Assembly (NCBI GenBank): GCA_947034895.1
Contig: OX344764.1
Span: forward strand, 70,103,348 to 70,167,347
Direction of reading: 5' to 3'
DNA from: Rhytidiadelphus loreus
Taxonomy: Eukaryota; Streptophyta; Bryopsida; Hypnales; Hylocomiaceae
Length of the DNA stretch: 64,000 nucleotides
Below are positions 1 to 11,552 of the stretch, in pieces; positions within the stretch are counted from its first letter, which is position 1, and the number at the start of each line of letters is the position of its first letter. The position numbers and the translations under genes were made by a program. Below the pieces are notes generated by a model. That model ran no database searches, had not been told where the DNA came from, and saw only the letters and a list, made by a program, of their open reading frames with translations.

Positions 1-425
1 ATGAAAGTTGACATTGGTGTCCATGTATGTTGCGTCTTGGAGGTCGGTCCATGTTGTCAGGTTTTGGCAAATGAAAATCTCAGTCATTTGTATTGAAAAA
101 AAAAGGGAAGGAAATTATATAAGTTAAGTTAGGCTTTGTGGGTGGCCTTCAGGTGCCTGAAGGGTCTTCCATGGCAACTTGCCCAAGATCATCCTGAAGG
201 GGTGTCTGTCAGAGAGGTTTAGGGTTTGATGAAGGAAAAAAAAATCATTCATTTGTGCTTTAAAAAAATATAAAAAATAAAAAATAAAAAATAAAAAATA
301 AAAAAAATAAAAAGAATAGAATAGAAAGTAAATTGACATTTGTGGACGGCTTTTCAATGTCTTGGATAAGTTGATTCGATGTCATGACAGTCACACAAGG
401 GAAATTATTATGGACCAAGGTAGCT
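1..425. other. AT-rich intergenic stretch, no gene seen
   Basis: I see no gene here. Positions about 262-320 are a run of A-rich TAAAAA units. The short open frames on the minus strand come from this low-complexity tract (strings of Phe, Tyr and Leu) and are not credible proteins. Confidence 0.6.
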
Positions 426-429
426 GACC

Positions 430-735
430 CATTTCCAAGCACCTGAGCAATTAATATGCTTATCTGGAGTTTGTGTATCTTGACTACAGAATAGAATTTG
501 GAAGGATTCCAGAATTTTCCAGAATTTTTTTAACTCAAAATGTAATTATCTTGAAATTTTTAGTTGAAGATTTTGTTCGACCTATATTGGTCATATAGAT
601 CGTCCTATTTTCAACTATGGACTGCAAATGAAATCACCCAGGGTTAGTTGCAATATTGAAAGACTTGTAGGCTAATCATAATGTGCCACAATTGCACCGG
701 AATTGCGCCATAACTAATTACTATTCATCTCCACC
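430..735. repeat. dispersed repeat R1, copy 1
   Basis: This stretch is clearly related to 7660-7890 and 55955-56215. All share a block of the form GAATTTGGAAGGATTCC, an AT-rich middle, and then GTTGAAGAT..CCTATATTGGTCAT. The right part (about 645-735, with GCAATATTGAAAGACTTG and a CTATTCATCTC tail) recurs at 9885-9975. No open frame is conserved between copies. It may be a non-autonomous element or a solo LTR; I could not define its ends. Confidence 0.55.
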
Positions 736-1118
736 TACACAAAAAGAAAGCATTATAGGACATAATATCAAGTCTAATAGTTCATCACATAGTTTTCACA
801 AATCTAAGGGTGTAGAAAGAGGGTATGCGTTATGAGTAATAATGCTTTTCTAACTATCCGATGGAATGGTGACAAATCTGTTTTGAAAACCAAACTTGGC
901 ATTATGAACTCTTCTTGTAGGCAAACCTAAGCTTCCACCTGACTTGTGCATTTTTCATGGTAATTTTGTTTATGAAGACAAAATTGTAGAATAAAATACT
1001 AAATCAATCCAACACCTATTTTTCTAAACATGGAAATTTTCCCCCTCACCGTACCTATACTGCAAATATGCTAAATTGCTTAAGTGATCAAAAAAGGAGT
1101 TAGCTAACAACAATTACT

Positions 1119-1430
1119 TTAAGGTAGGAGGTTCTAAAAGCGCTAAAGCTCTAAAATGACCTCTTTAAGTGTACACTATTTGTACATGTCTTTTTTTTTC
1201 CATAGCCTTCAACAATATATAGATAATGTACATTTTAGGAGGTGAATCATTTTAGTGCCCTATGCCATTTCAACTTCAAAATTTCATAACTAATTCCACA
1301 AAGCTCTTAAAAAATATGAAACGACTTGGATTAGATGTCAATTCCACTTGTCTTCCAAGGAAAATTTACTGAAAAATATATTTCAAGATGTTTCACCTCC
1401 CAATGAAAATTCATGGACCTCCTACCTTAA
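1119..1430. mobile_element. TTAA-flanked MITE with GGTAGGAGGT ends
   Basis: TTAA at 1119-1122 is followed by GGTAGGAGGT, and ACCTCCTACC precedes TTAA at 1427-1430. The core is about 304 bp. The short perfect terminal inverted repeat and matching TTAA on both sides suggest a small non-autonomous DNA transposon. Its ends start GG rather than CCC, so it may not belong with the other TTAA families in the window. Only one copy was noticed. Confidence 0.4.
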
Positions 1431-2079
1431 AACTGACCTTCAAACTTTGTGAGACACTTGTCAATCTTATCCAATACTTCATTTTCTTATTACTTTCAAA
1501 TACAATATAAAGTTGGAGGGATGTTTTTTATTTTTTTATTTTATTTTTTATTTTTATTGAATTGAGTTTGACTCCATGGCATCATTGCTTTCATTGCACC
1601 AAACTACATTACTGACAGAGTTTCCTTCACCTTTCACGTGTGCACATATAAGTCAATGAGCAAAACAATTAAATTCGCACCAAGACAGACAGGTGTCATT
1701 AGGAGAGAAAGAGAGTTCAATAGTGGAATCTGTGAGTAACTGTCTCTTGTGAGGCAATACATTTCACTCACTCATGAATAAGTGCCGGATTGAATGAATT
1801 ATTTGATATGTATATTTTTGTTTGGAAATAATTGCAGGATTGCCCCCCTTATATTATGGTGGAAACACTCAACACCGTCAATAGTCCGCCATCCACCCAA
1901 ATTCCGACACCTAGACAACCTTCCAATTTGCGTCGGTGATCTAGCTACTTATTATCCACAATCTTATCAATCTTTTATCATAGTGGCAATGTACTTGAGA
2001 AGCGGACACGTCAGCCATGTGCTTTAATGAGGATTTTGCTTGTACTTTAACAAGGGTCTATTAATAGTTTAACATTGCA

Positions 2080-2839
2080 CCTTTGAAAAATCACAAATTC
2101 AATTTCTAAACCTACTCAAATGAAAAAATTTTGAACTATAAAGTGATTCAAAACAAGCATACAAACACATTGATGAAAGTAAATATCATTGAATTAATTC
2201 ATTGTGTCTGCAAAATGGCTTTCAAATGTCAAAAAAGTAGCAAAAAAAGTTGCAAAAAACACATCTAAGGTTGAACCTCCTTCTACTAAAATGCTTCTTA
2301 GTCACTCATAACTTATTGGATTGATACGGAATTTGAGCCACACAAACTAAACTAGTATGTGCAACTTTACCAAGAAAAATGATTGGAAACAAACATTGAA
2401 TGAAGAAAAAACTAGTTACTGAAGTTCAGTTTAATCCAAAAATGTTGGGATTTTGAACTTTGAATTGCTCCCAAACATTCAAAACAATTTGGATTGACAT
2501 GAAAATTTTACTACAATAACTAGACTTCAAGGAAAACATGATCCAACAAATTTTATTGAAAACAAAGATTAAAAGAAGGAGATACAAGCCCTCAAAGTTG
2601 CAGCCTTCAAATGTAGTTTGGTGAACTCAAATTGAACCTATGAACTTTGATTGGCTTACAAGAAATGAATACACCTTGTATTGATCTAAATTTTTTATTA
2701 CATAAACTAGAAGAGAGAGGGAAAATTTTCCAACAAGTGTTATTGAATTTGGACATCAAATGCAAAAGTTACAACATTTTGAATTGGACTTGAATCTATG
2801 TGAGGACACTTTTGGTCCCCTTAGGCGATGAGGGGTTAA
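2080..2839. mobile_element. TTAA MITE family C, 5'-truncated copy
   Basis: This segment aligns along its length with 52935-53682 (shared blocks include ATTTCTAAACCTACTCAAAT and GGTGAACTCAAATTGAA). It ends in GAGGGG followed by TTAA at 2836-2839, as the intact copy does. The left end present in the intact copy is not found here, so the copy has lost about 200 bp of its left side. Confidence 0.5.
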
Positions 2840-3370
2840 AAAGACTGGTTTCACTCTCCAAAGTCACTTTGTGTTTGTGTATACCCTAATCTAGGGCGAT
2901 ACCCATTCATAATGCCAAGTTCGGTTTTCAAGGCAGATTTGTCACCATTCCATTGAATAGTCAAAAAAGCATTATAATTCATATTGCACACCCTCTTTCT
3001 ACATCCTTAGATTTTTGAAAAGTGTAGATACAAACATATGTACTCGGGGAAGTCACTTCCTTTATGCTTTGTAACCACATGCCTTAACCGGGTATTTGTT
3101 TGGGTGCTATTTACCTAGTAGTTATGATTTTAAGGGATCCTTTTAGTAGAAAAAAGCTACTCAGTAGTCTTAATTTTAAGCACCCTATAGGTAATTATAA
3201 ATGAAAATCTAGCTTAATTCTTGACATGCTATAGTATTTATAAACTTTGGGAATTTTGTTTTGTTTGATAATGAAGGATTTTAGGATGAATTTTTGGTGT
3301 GAAAATATGCAATGTACATAAAAAAAATTAGAATTAAACTCAAAAGCAACATGAAACAAACAATAATTGA

Positions 3371-4299
3371 ATAACCCCTAAAGGACCATTGTCCCCTCGA
3401 GGGACAAAATGGATTTGGGGCAAGTTCGTATGATCTCAATTTTCAGTGAATTTTTTTGAAACTTTCCCATAAGATTGGAAAACTTATGAGCTTCGTCGGA
3501 ATATAAATTTTATTTCAATTGGTGCCCGAGAGCAAAAGATATGGCATCTTAAACATAATTTACACGTCACCGGGCAGAAAAATAAATCTACAAAAATTTG
3601 AAATTAATTTTTTAATTTTTTTCTTCTTAAAGATCATATTTTTGTCTACATGTGAAGATTTGATTCATTCCATTTGGATTAGTAATGTGAAAGTTATGAA
3701 CAATCTTGTTTTTCAGGCAATTTGAGCATCTTCTTGAAAAAATAACTTATAGGATTCAATTCTGAATGCAATTTTCACAATTTAAAAAAAAAAATTGTTT
3801 GACAAGGTTAAGTTTTCTATTTAGAACAATCTCACTGTTGAGATTATTGTGTTTCAATCCCATTTTAGAGCTATTAAAGATTTAGTTTTTCTTTCAATCT
3901 TGGACCTACTTGTACTGAACAATTTTTTAAAGAATGAAAATCAATCATGTTTTATTTTTTATTTTTCTAGACTTTCAACTCAATTCTTCAACACAAAAAA
4001 TTTTAAATTCAAGGTCCATGGTGTAATTTTTTTCCCCAAATGGCATTCAAAGTCATCTGAAATTGCAGGCTAGTGTTCAAAAAAACTTTCTTTTTTCAAC
4101 TTTGAATGCTAATATCTTCCAATCTGTACGGTCAAACTCCATGAAATTTTTACGACATGATACTAGACTAGTAAAGTACAAGATCCTACGGTTAGATTCT
4201 AAAAAAAGTATTTTTTTCGTTTTTATGGATGAATGCAGCAAAAATGGCAATTTTGAGTAGTTTTTGACAAAAGAACGGCCCTGGTCCTTTAGGGGTTAA
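3371..4299. mobile_element. TTAA MITE family A, copy 1 (~921 bp core)
   Basis: The left end is ATAA then CCCCTAAAGGACC (3375 on); the right end is GGTCCTTTAGGGG then TTAA (4296-4299). The interior is AT-rich, with sequence shared along its length with 6647-7576 and 39206-40140 (for example the GGTGCCCGRGARCAAAAG block near 3521 and the TTGATTCATT block near 3660). No frame is conserved among the three copies, so it is non-coding. Ends starting CCC with TTAA on both sides fit a piggyBac-like non-autonomous element. Confidence 0.7.
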
Positions 4300-6310
4300 T
4301 CATTTACCCCTAAACTTCCTAAACAACTAGAATGTGATCACTTTAGTTTTTGAAGTATTTCTATTATTAAAAATATTTAGAGGAAGATGCACTTGAAGTA
4401 ACCCTTTGAAGAATCAAGTTGGCCATCTTTGTGTGTGGTTAGATTTACATAACAAGCTATTGTGGTTTTAAAAAAAAATCCCAAAGTATAGGTGGTTGGA
4501 TGCTTCAACAAAAAAGTCATCAGTAGGTCGGGAGAATTTAGCCAATGAAAGGCATAGCACATGAAAGCATAGCACATGAAAGGATAAGCCTAGCTTGTAG
4601 ATAGTGTTTTGAACCTTGAAATGCACATCTTTGATACAATTTTCACTCTTTTAATAGAATTTCTTTTTTCACATTATAGACTTCTCTTTTGATCAATTGT
4701 TCCTATTGTTGGAATTCTCATTACATTATTATCTAATTGACATTTAATATGAAGATGTTGTTGTATCAAGGTTATTATCTTATGTTTTATAGACTCCAAA
4801 ATTATGAAATTTGTTACTATGAACTATGAACTTATAAACACTCCAATTTATAACAAGTTGCCAAATTTCTACAACATTTCATATTACTTAAAAGGCAATT
4901 AGAATAGAAACTTTTAATAATAACTATGTCAAAAATCAAATCTTTTTTTTACATCTCATCATATATATTTCAATTGACAATTGGAATTGGCATCAAATTA
5001 GGTACATGCAACAATCAAAATGTTTATAACTAAGGGAAATTTTCGTCATAGACATATATTATAATTCAGAATATAATGATGTTAACCAGATTTCCATATC
5101 ATTCTATAATTAGAAAATTAGTAAACTATGGTTATATTCATAAACTTCACATTGCAATAAAATAATCAATTTTAGGAATTTTCCAAATTTCCAAATTGGA
5201 GTAGAAACTAGACCTAATAATCTTCATTTCATTAGTTGGATTCAAATTAAAAAAAGATCATTTTTATGGCTAAATTTGAGATACCAAATAAGAAGTTGAA
5301 AGGTAACAAAATACACTAAAAAAGCATCTTTGATGATTCATTTTTAACACATCTTATTGTATATATAAAAAGATTAATATCACTTCAATTAGAAAATTTC
5401 CAAAGCGTTAAATGGTTATTCTTTTTCATTCTTCTATTAGAAGGACTAGGAATTAAATATTCTAAAATTCATTTTTTCTCTTTTTTGATTTTATTCATAC
5501 TAATTTATATCTATTTTTTTTTTAAACCAAGAGATTTTACTATATCCTATTTTACATATAATGATGTTTCAAGAATTAAATCCACACTAAAGTAGATCTA
5601 GATAATTTATAAATTTTTCTTCCAATGAATAAAATGCACCCTATAGTTTAACTCACATGGTTTTCTACTTTTTGCAAAGTGACCTCCCTAAGCATTTGTG
5701 ATTAATTATTAGACTTCACATTATGTTCCATAATGCTCTCGAGCCTTTCGGCTCTCGAGCACTATCTAGTCCATTGCATGTGCGTGTTGCAATGAAACTT
5801 CTCGCACTTAGTTTCCTCCAGCTTGGGAGTTAGGGACCATTCCATGCCATACACTTGTTAAAAAGATGATGCAAGTCAGTATTCAACAATAAGGTAGAAT
5901 TGCCCATTCCTATATAGATTTGCTATCAAGGTACTCTAGAGAAGTTATTTGTTAGATCCCATATTTTTGGAAATTCAAAAGTTTGAGAGAAGTCAATTGC
6001 AAAAAGAAGTGTGTAGACTGATTACAAAATTGACAATTCTTCAATTGTGGCTTCCAATGCACATCTTGTAATCATTGTATGCTTTCAATGTACCCCTCCT
6101 AGAAATTTGTGTTGCTCCTACTTTGAGTTGTCATCTAAACCACATCTGATCACAAATATAATAGCCTAATTAGTAAAAATGGATGGTTGATTGAAAAGGG
6201 GTTGGCTACCTTATTTGGTAAGATTTCCTAGTACGGCGTGGTTTATCTTAGCTTCTCAATACACAATCATGTGAACACTTTGAAATACCTACAACACATA
6301 CCCACAATAA
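4300..6310. other. AT-rich intergenic stretch, no gene seen
   Basis: No open frame with recognisable similarity. A small palindrome-like spot with two CTCGAG sites lies near 5737-5760, around a short spacer. The rest is low-complexity AT-rich sequence with no repeat partner that I recognised elsewhere in the window. Confidence 0.5.
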
Positions 6311-6314
6311 CACT

Positions 6315-6650
6315 AATTTACTACCCAAATTGCGACACCTACATTTGAACTAAAAAAGAATCACTTTTTTCTAGATATTGATGAAAAAATGTATACAATC
6401 TACAAATGGAAGTTTATGCATGAAAATGAATTCAAAGTCTAAAATAAATAGAGTCTAGTGTTAGTTTTAGACTTTTAGTATTTCTTGAGACAAAACTTTG
6501 AAAAATCATACAATGTCCAAATAATGCATTTGTTAGAATCCTCTTTTAGTTGTCAAATAATAAGATCCAGTAAAAGTAGTAATTACATGCTTCATAATAG
6601 TACCTATATTTAGTTGTAATTGGGGTTGATTGTAGGTGCACATACTTTAA
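6315..6650. repeat. dispersed repeat R2, copy 1
   Basis: This stretch matches 49025-49340 in direct orientation: both contain ACACCTACATTTGAA, TCACTTTTTTC, AATGTCCAA.TAATGCAT and end in AGGTGCACATACTTTA. A family A MITE begins exactly at the end of this copy, whereas the copy at 49340 continues without it. The pair therefore approximates a filled and an empty site. Confidence 0.55.
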
Positions 6651-7576
6651 CCTCCAAAAGGACCATGTGTCCCTTTGGGGGACAAATGGATTTCGGGCAG
6701 GTACCTACGGACTGAATTTTTTTTCTGATTTTTTGAAACTTTTTTTGAAGATAGAAAAACTGATTACCTTTGTGGGAATATAATTTTTTTTCCAATCGGT
6801 GCCCGGGAACAAAAGTTATGCCCATGTAACTCAAGACATGGGAGACCGGGCAGCAAAAAAAATTTGCAAAAATTGAATTTTTTTTTCTAAATTTTTTTTC
6901 CTCATAGATTATATTTTTGTCTATCTGGAAAGATTTGATTCATTTAATTTGGATTTTTAATGAGAAAGTTATGGACAATCTTATTTTTCGGGCAATTAGA
7001 GCACCTTCTTGAAAAAATAACTTGTAGGATTCATTTCTGAACGCAATTTTGACAATTTAAAAAAAGAAAAGTTCCACATGTTTTAGTTTTCTTGCTAGAA
7101 TAATCTCACCGTGGGAATTAGTGCATTTTAATTCTATCTTAGATATATTAATAAAATAGATTTTCATTCAATCTTGTATCTATTTCTATTCTACAATTTT
7201 TTTAAGAATGAAAATTAAGCTTTTTTGGAAAACTTTTTTTTCTCCTAAACTCTCAACTCAATTCTCCACTATAATGATTTAAAACTCAAAACTCTGTAGT
7301 GCAAAAAATTTAAGTTAAAAATGTTCAAAGTCAAATAATCTAGTCCCGCAATGTGCTAAAAAACTTGTTTTTTTCACTTTGAATGCAAATATCTTGCAAT
7401 CTGTACGGTCGAAAATTCCGAAATATTTTCCACACATTTTCATACTAATAAGGTGTAAGATCCTACGGTTAGATGTCGTAAAAAAACAATTTTCAATTGT
7501 TTATACTCTTTGCTGTAGAAATGGCAATTTTGAGTGTTTTTTGGCAGAAAAAAGGCCTTGGTCCTTTAGGGGTTAA
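6647..7576. mobile_element. TTAA MITE family A, copy 2 (~922 bp core)
   Basis: TTAA at 6647-6650 is followed by CCTCCAAAAGGACC. GGTCCTTTAGGGG precedes TTAA at 7573-7576. The interior aligns with the copies at 3371 and 39206, and core lengths agree within six bases (921, 922, 927). It inserted at the edge of repeat R2. No open frame is conserved between copies. Confidence 0.75.
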
Positions 7577-7659
7577 ATTCAATTTTTAACTTTGCTTAGT
7601 GTAGTAAACTAAAGTAAGTAATGAGTTTATAGCTTGCTTCAATTCAATCATCACTAAAT

Positions 7660-7890
7660 CTAGAGGAAGGCAACTCATTTTTGACCACTTAAGCAGTTAC
7701 ATGTAGAGTGGGTTTCTTGAGTGGGGAAATTTTGGGGGAAATTTTCTTGTGTGTAGAAATAGAATTTGGAAAGTTTTCATAATTTTCCAAATATTTTATT
7801 TCTCAAAACATAATTATTATAAATATTTTAGCTGAAGATTCCGTTCAACCTATATTGGTCATGTAGATTGTCCTATTTCCAACCAAGGCA
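7660..7890. repeat. dispersed repeat R1, copy 2
   Basis: Related to 430-735 and 55955-56215. The segment beginning TTTTTGACCACTTAAGCA and the later GAAGATTCCG..CCTATATTGGTCAT block are the best-conserved parts. No coding potential is visible. Confidence 0.5.
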
Positions 7891-8299
7891 TTAGTAAGAA
7901 AAAAAATTAGATTTCCAAAGAGCCGCTAGAAAGCCCTCAGAGGACCCCACATCTTACATTTTATCTCACATTATTATTTTTCCTATTGCTGCTCACATTA
8001 CATTGGGATGTCGGATGTCTGTCAATGTTTGAAGTGGCTCATAATCTGAATACTAAAGGTCTAATTCATTATGAAACACTTTGTTATTTGATGCACCTTG
8101 CACTAACCTAGTTGTCAAAAAAATTAAAAATGTCTAAAACAATTAAACTACCATCTCCCATCATGAATTTGTTTGATAGCAATGTGAAAGACTTACTTTG
8201 TTAACATTAAGTGAGAATTAAGGGTGAAGAGGTTGTTTTTATAATGAAATCAATTGTTCATCATGAATCCTCAAAGGATATGGGTTGGGAAGATGAGAC

Positions 8300-9040
8300 C
8301 TTGACCACTCATTGTCAAGTTATAGAATTTGTATTTGAAGTAGAATTTCACACCTCATTTTAGCATAGTAGAATATCTTTTTTCAAAAACTGTTGAACTA
8401 AAAAAGGTTGGGTTATCAAGCTCAATTTTATCACCCAAAATCCGTTTGAGTTTCTGAGACTCCAACTAAAAGTTACGGACCAATTTGAAAGAGGGTTTGA
8501 AAGGGACATTTTTTTTACATTTTCAAATACCCTCTTTGAATATTGTCCATAACTTTTTATTGGAGACTCTAAACCTCAACGGATATATATATTCTATAAT
8601 GAGGTTTGAAATTCTACTTTGAGCACAATTTCTATGTTGATGGGCAATTTCATTAAAATTGCATCATTTCGTTACTTTGGTGGTTTTATGGTTTAAACTG
8701 GGCGTCCTGAAATGTTCATCAATCCTCGATGTTTTAAATCTATATCTTTCCTAGATGTATGAAATCTACAACAATCCTAGATGTCATTTTTACAACTCAA
8801 ATCGTATGATCTAAAATCTATATTTGTCCTAGATTTCTAAAATCTATAAAAGTTGAAGATTTCTAAAATCTATATCTTTCTTAGATGCCACTTTTATAAT
8901 TGAGACCAAGATGTCTGAAAATGGCACACGAAATACCGCCATTTTAACGAAATTGCCCATATTTTGACTTAACTAAAAGTGGTTGTGTTCCTCTTAAGTC
9001 TTAATCTTTAATTTACACATCCCATATGGATTATATCTTA
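8300..9040. mobile_element. diverged foldback element related to 52172-53990
   Basis: The left part (TAGAATTTCACACCTCATTT, then TTGAACTAA) matches the left arm of the foldback element at 52172-53990. The right part (about 8960-9040, with AACTAAAAGTGGTTG and TTAATTTACACATCCCA) matches its opposite arm. The inner stretch 8440-8590 is itself an imperfect palindrome (TCCGTTTGAG..CTCAACGGAT), as in the 52-kb copy. A separate 317-bp MITE is inserted at 8642-8958. Confidence 0.5.
8642..8958. mobile_element. GGGCAATTTC-type MITE, intact copy
   Basis: The ends are GGGCAATTTCATTAAAA and TTTTAACGAAATTGCCC, a terminal inverted repeat of about 17 bp with one mismatch. The interior holds three to four diverged copies of a short unit of the form CCTAGATGTCTAAAATCTATA. 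A second copy, about 319 bp without its own insertion, lies at 50131-51865, where a LINE has jumped into it. Non-coding. Confidence 0.7.
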
Positions 9041-9175
9041 CCTACTTCCAAGCCTACTTCTACTCTGATTATTAAAATAGCTTCTCTTCACACCTTCCAA
9101 CAATCCAATCCTTGAAATGAAGTGGCTTTGATTAGTAGCTATTGGCTTGAAATCATTTGAGTTTATTAAATCTTC

Positions 9176-9402
9176 AAACGTCGAGGAGGATGTTTGGTGT
9201 CCGATGGATGACACAGGGAATCCTTGTAGTAGGACAAAAGTGCAACTGTTCATCCTCAAAATTTAGTTGTCAAAAGGAGAGATTTTCTATTAGTAGTGCC
9301 TTGACTTCCAATGAGTGCTTTTGCTATTTCTAAAGCCCATGATTCACACAGTAATGGAAAGAGATGATTTCCAATGTCACCCCTTCGTCCTTTAAGCCTT
9401 AA
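9176..9402. mobile_element. TTAA MITE family B, diverged copy (~219 bp core)
   Basis: Aligns end to end with 55107-55337. Shared blocks are CCGATGRATGAC, GTGCAACT.TTCATCCTC and GACTTCCAATGAGTGCTTTTG. TTAA lies at both borders (9176-9179, 9399-9402). The terminal inverted repeat has decayed more than in the 55-kb copy. Confidence 0.55.
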
Positions 9403-9689
9403 GCGTTCCGACGTCCATATTACCTTCTTTTCATCCAACTACCTTCTCATCCATCCAATGTAACACTTGAATCTTGAAAAGACAACCTTCTTTTATGTCC
9501 AATTTCATGAATTGTACAAAGATATAAGCAAAAATGTGTGAAAATTTGAAAAAGGATTGAGGCGTTAAGGGGTTAAGGGTTAAACACCTTCGACTTTATA
9601 TAAATTGATTGATAATATCAAATGGATTTAGGGCTGAGTGATTATCAAACACTACCAACCTTTGTTGCATCTTGACTATGTGTTACGTC

Positions 9690-11552
9690 CAAGCTACCTT
9701 GTCGAGTTCCCGAAAGTCAGACAAGGGAGTGAATCCCCGCCGGATAGTCCAATTTTGCATCACCAGCTGCAGGGCGTGACGTGGAAATCCTAAACGAGGT
9801 CACTGCGCGCGTGCGTGGTGGCCCTCCGGAGGCTTGATTTTTTTTTTTCCTCGAATGGGCTGGGCTGCTTGCAAAGTCCACCAGAAGTTGGGTTGGTTGC
9901 AACATTGAGAGCCAATCATCATGCGCCACAACTGCGCCGGGAACTGTGCCCATAATTGATCACTATTCATCTCTTCTTCAGGCACGAAACGGAACGGAAC
10001 GAAAGTTACACTGAGAGCATGCACCCGTACAGTATTGCCAGAATCATCATGTTCGGGGTGATGAGGACAATGGGTTGCCTGCCCTCCCCAGTCCCCTCCC
10101 ATCGATCGAGCCTATATCCGCAAGTTGTGAGCTTGTGGCATTTGATATACAACAGTGTTTCTAGCTATTCATAATTTCATAGGTTCATAAAGTCAAAATC
10201 ATGACGTACGAACGAAATGCCTGTGTACTCTTCTCTGTCGACTTGCATGTACTGGTGAAGGCCGGTGAAGGACACACAATCAGTACAGTAGCTAGCTAGT
10301 ACAGTAGTGTAAGACACAAATGGAAAACCAGACTCCAGCTAGCTACTGTAGCAGTCGATCGATGCGTTAGTATAGTACAATGAATGAACCCGTGAAAGGT
10401 GACATGTGCCGGGCCAGATGCGCGACGTCTAGCTAGCTAGATGCAACAACTGCAATCATTTTGAGTTTGCCGCTACCGTGACGACTGACGACGGTGAAGT
10501 AAGATTTGGCCGCCTTGGCAGTACTGCAACAACATTTAAGTTATAAGCTTATAGCTACGTACATTCCCCTAACTCGAAGAAGAAAAAGATCTCCATGACG
10601 ACGACACTGACGAAATATACTAGCTAGCTGTAGTATATCTTATCTCTTCATGAACGGACTCATTTATTAAGCTTAGCAGAATATCTAATATTCAACTGCA
10701 AGTAGGGCTCATACTCAATAATTGTGGAGTCGTCTGGAGTTGAGTGTAAGTAATTCTCGCACGCATGGAATGGGTCCCGGTTACTAGCTGTACAGTAGCA
10801 AGCAGCAGCAAGCAGCTTAAGTTGGTTAGATAGCTAGCTAGCTCATGTGCAGATTTGGGCTTCGACCGGACCGGCGGCATTGACATATCGATCTTATAAT
10901 ATATACATACATGCATAGTAACAGTATATAGTGTGTGTAGATCCGAGCAGCAGAATGAGTCCTTGTATTGGTGCCACAAAGCTGAAGGAAGGACAGTTCG
11001 GTTGGGAGCTAGCCTAGCTTCGATCTGCAGTTAGATTGATCGTTTCCATTCTTCGTACGTAACTCGCTCATCTGGTCCAGTGTGTCGATCTATCTATCCA
11101 GTGTGTACGTCGCAAGTGTAGTGACTGCACTAACAGGTCACGAACAGTGGCATGCACGGGGAATTTGATCAAGTCGTACTATCCGCAACCGAAGCTACAG
11201 CACGGTTAGCTAGCTTTCGGGGCAAGCCTGGAATTGAATAGCAAGGTGGCGAATTTGCTAGTTTGCAATTACACGAAGCTTGCAATTGCTTTGGTCGTGT
11301 GTTGGTGGTAGACTTCAGTTAGCTAGTTAGCTAGAATTTGTCGGAAAAAAGTTAGATGTTGCATGCGGGGGCAATTCGATCAAGCCGGGAGTTGAAGATC
11401 CAGCTAGCAATTAATTCAACGAAGCTTGCTTTGGTGGTGTGTTGGTGCATGGTGGACGCACTGTAGCTTTGACTTTGTTGGAGTCTATCAGGAGTATCCT
11501 TCAGTAATTAAGTTGTTTGCTTGCTTGCTTGCACTTGCTCGATATATCAGCA
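9690..11552 (+). promoter_or_regulatory. upstream region of the fatty acid 2-hydroxylase gene
   Basis: GC content rises from about 9690 and the dense MITEs stop, marking the gene-proximal zone. About 9885-9975 still carries the right part of repeat R1. From about 10290 to 11420 the tetranucleotide palindrome GCTA/TAGC recurs in runs such as TAGCTAGCTAG (near 10293, 10428, 10832 and 11321). A GCTTGC run (11516-11533) lies just before the start codon. TATA-like stretches exist (for example near 10900), but I cannot place a transcription start. Confidence 0.4.

Larger units (their letters stand above)
776..3030. mobile_element. foldback element with ~125-bp terminal inverted repeats
   Basis: Bases about 776-916 are the diverged reverse complement of about 2903-3030 (matching blocks include GTGTAGAAAGAGGGT against ACCCTCTTTCTAC, and TGGAATGGTGACAAATCTG against CAGATTTGTCACCATTCCA). 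The interior carries a TTAA-flanked MITE at 1119-1430. It also carries a long segment (about 2080-2839) homologous to the element at 52705-53682. No transposase frame is visible, so this is a non-autonomous, composite foldback element. Confidence 0.6.

Noticed and set aside
124..442. Two minus-strand frames rich in Phe, Leu and Tyr
   Set aside because: They translate a TAAAAA low-complexity run; no start context, splice signal or conserved motif.
5735..5765. Apparent hairpin with two CTCGAG sites
   Set aside because: The flanks are direct rather than inverted copies, so it does not fold as a proper stem.
9717..10174. Overlapping plus and minus frames upstream of the 2-hydroxylase
   Set aside because: They overlap out of frame, lack recognisable domains and splice context, and coincide with the local rise in GC.
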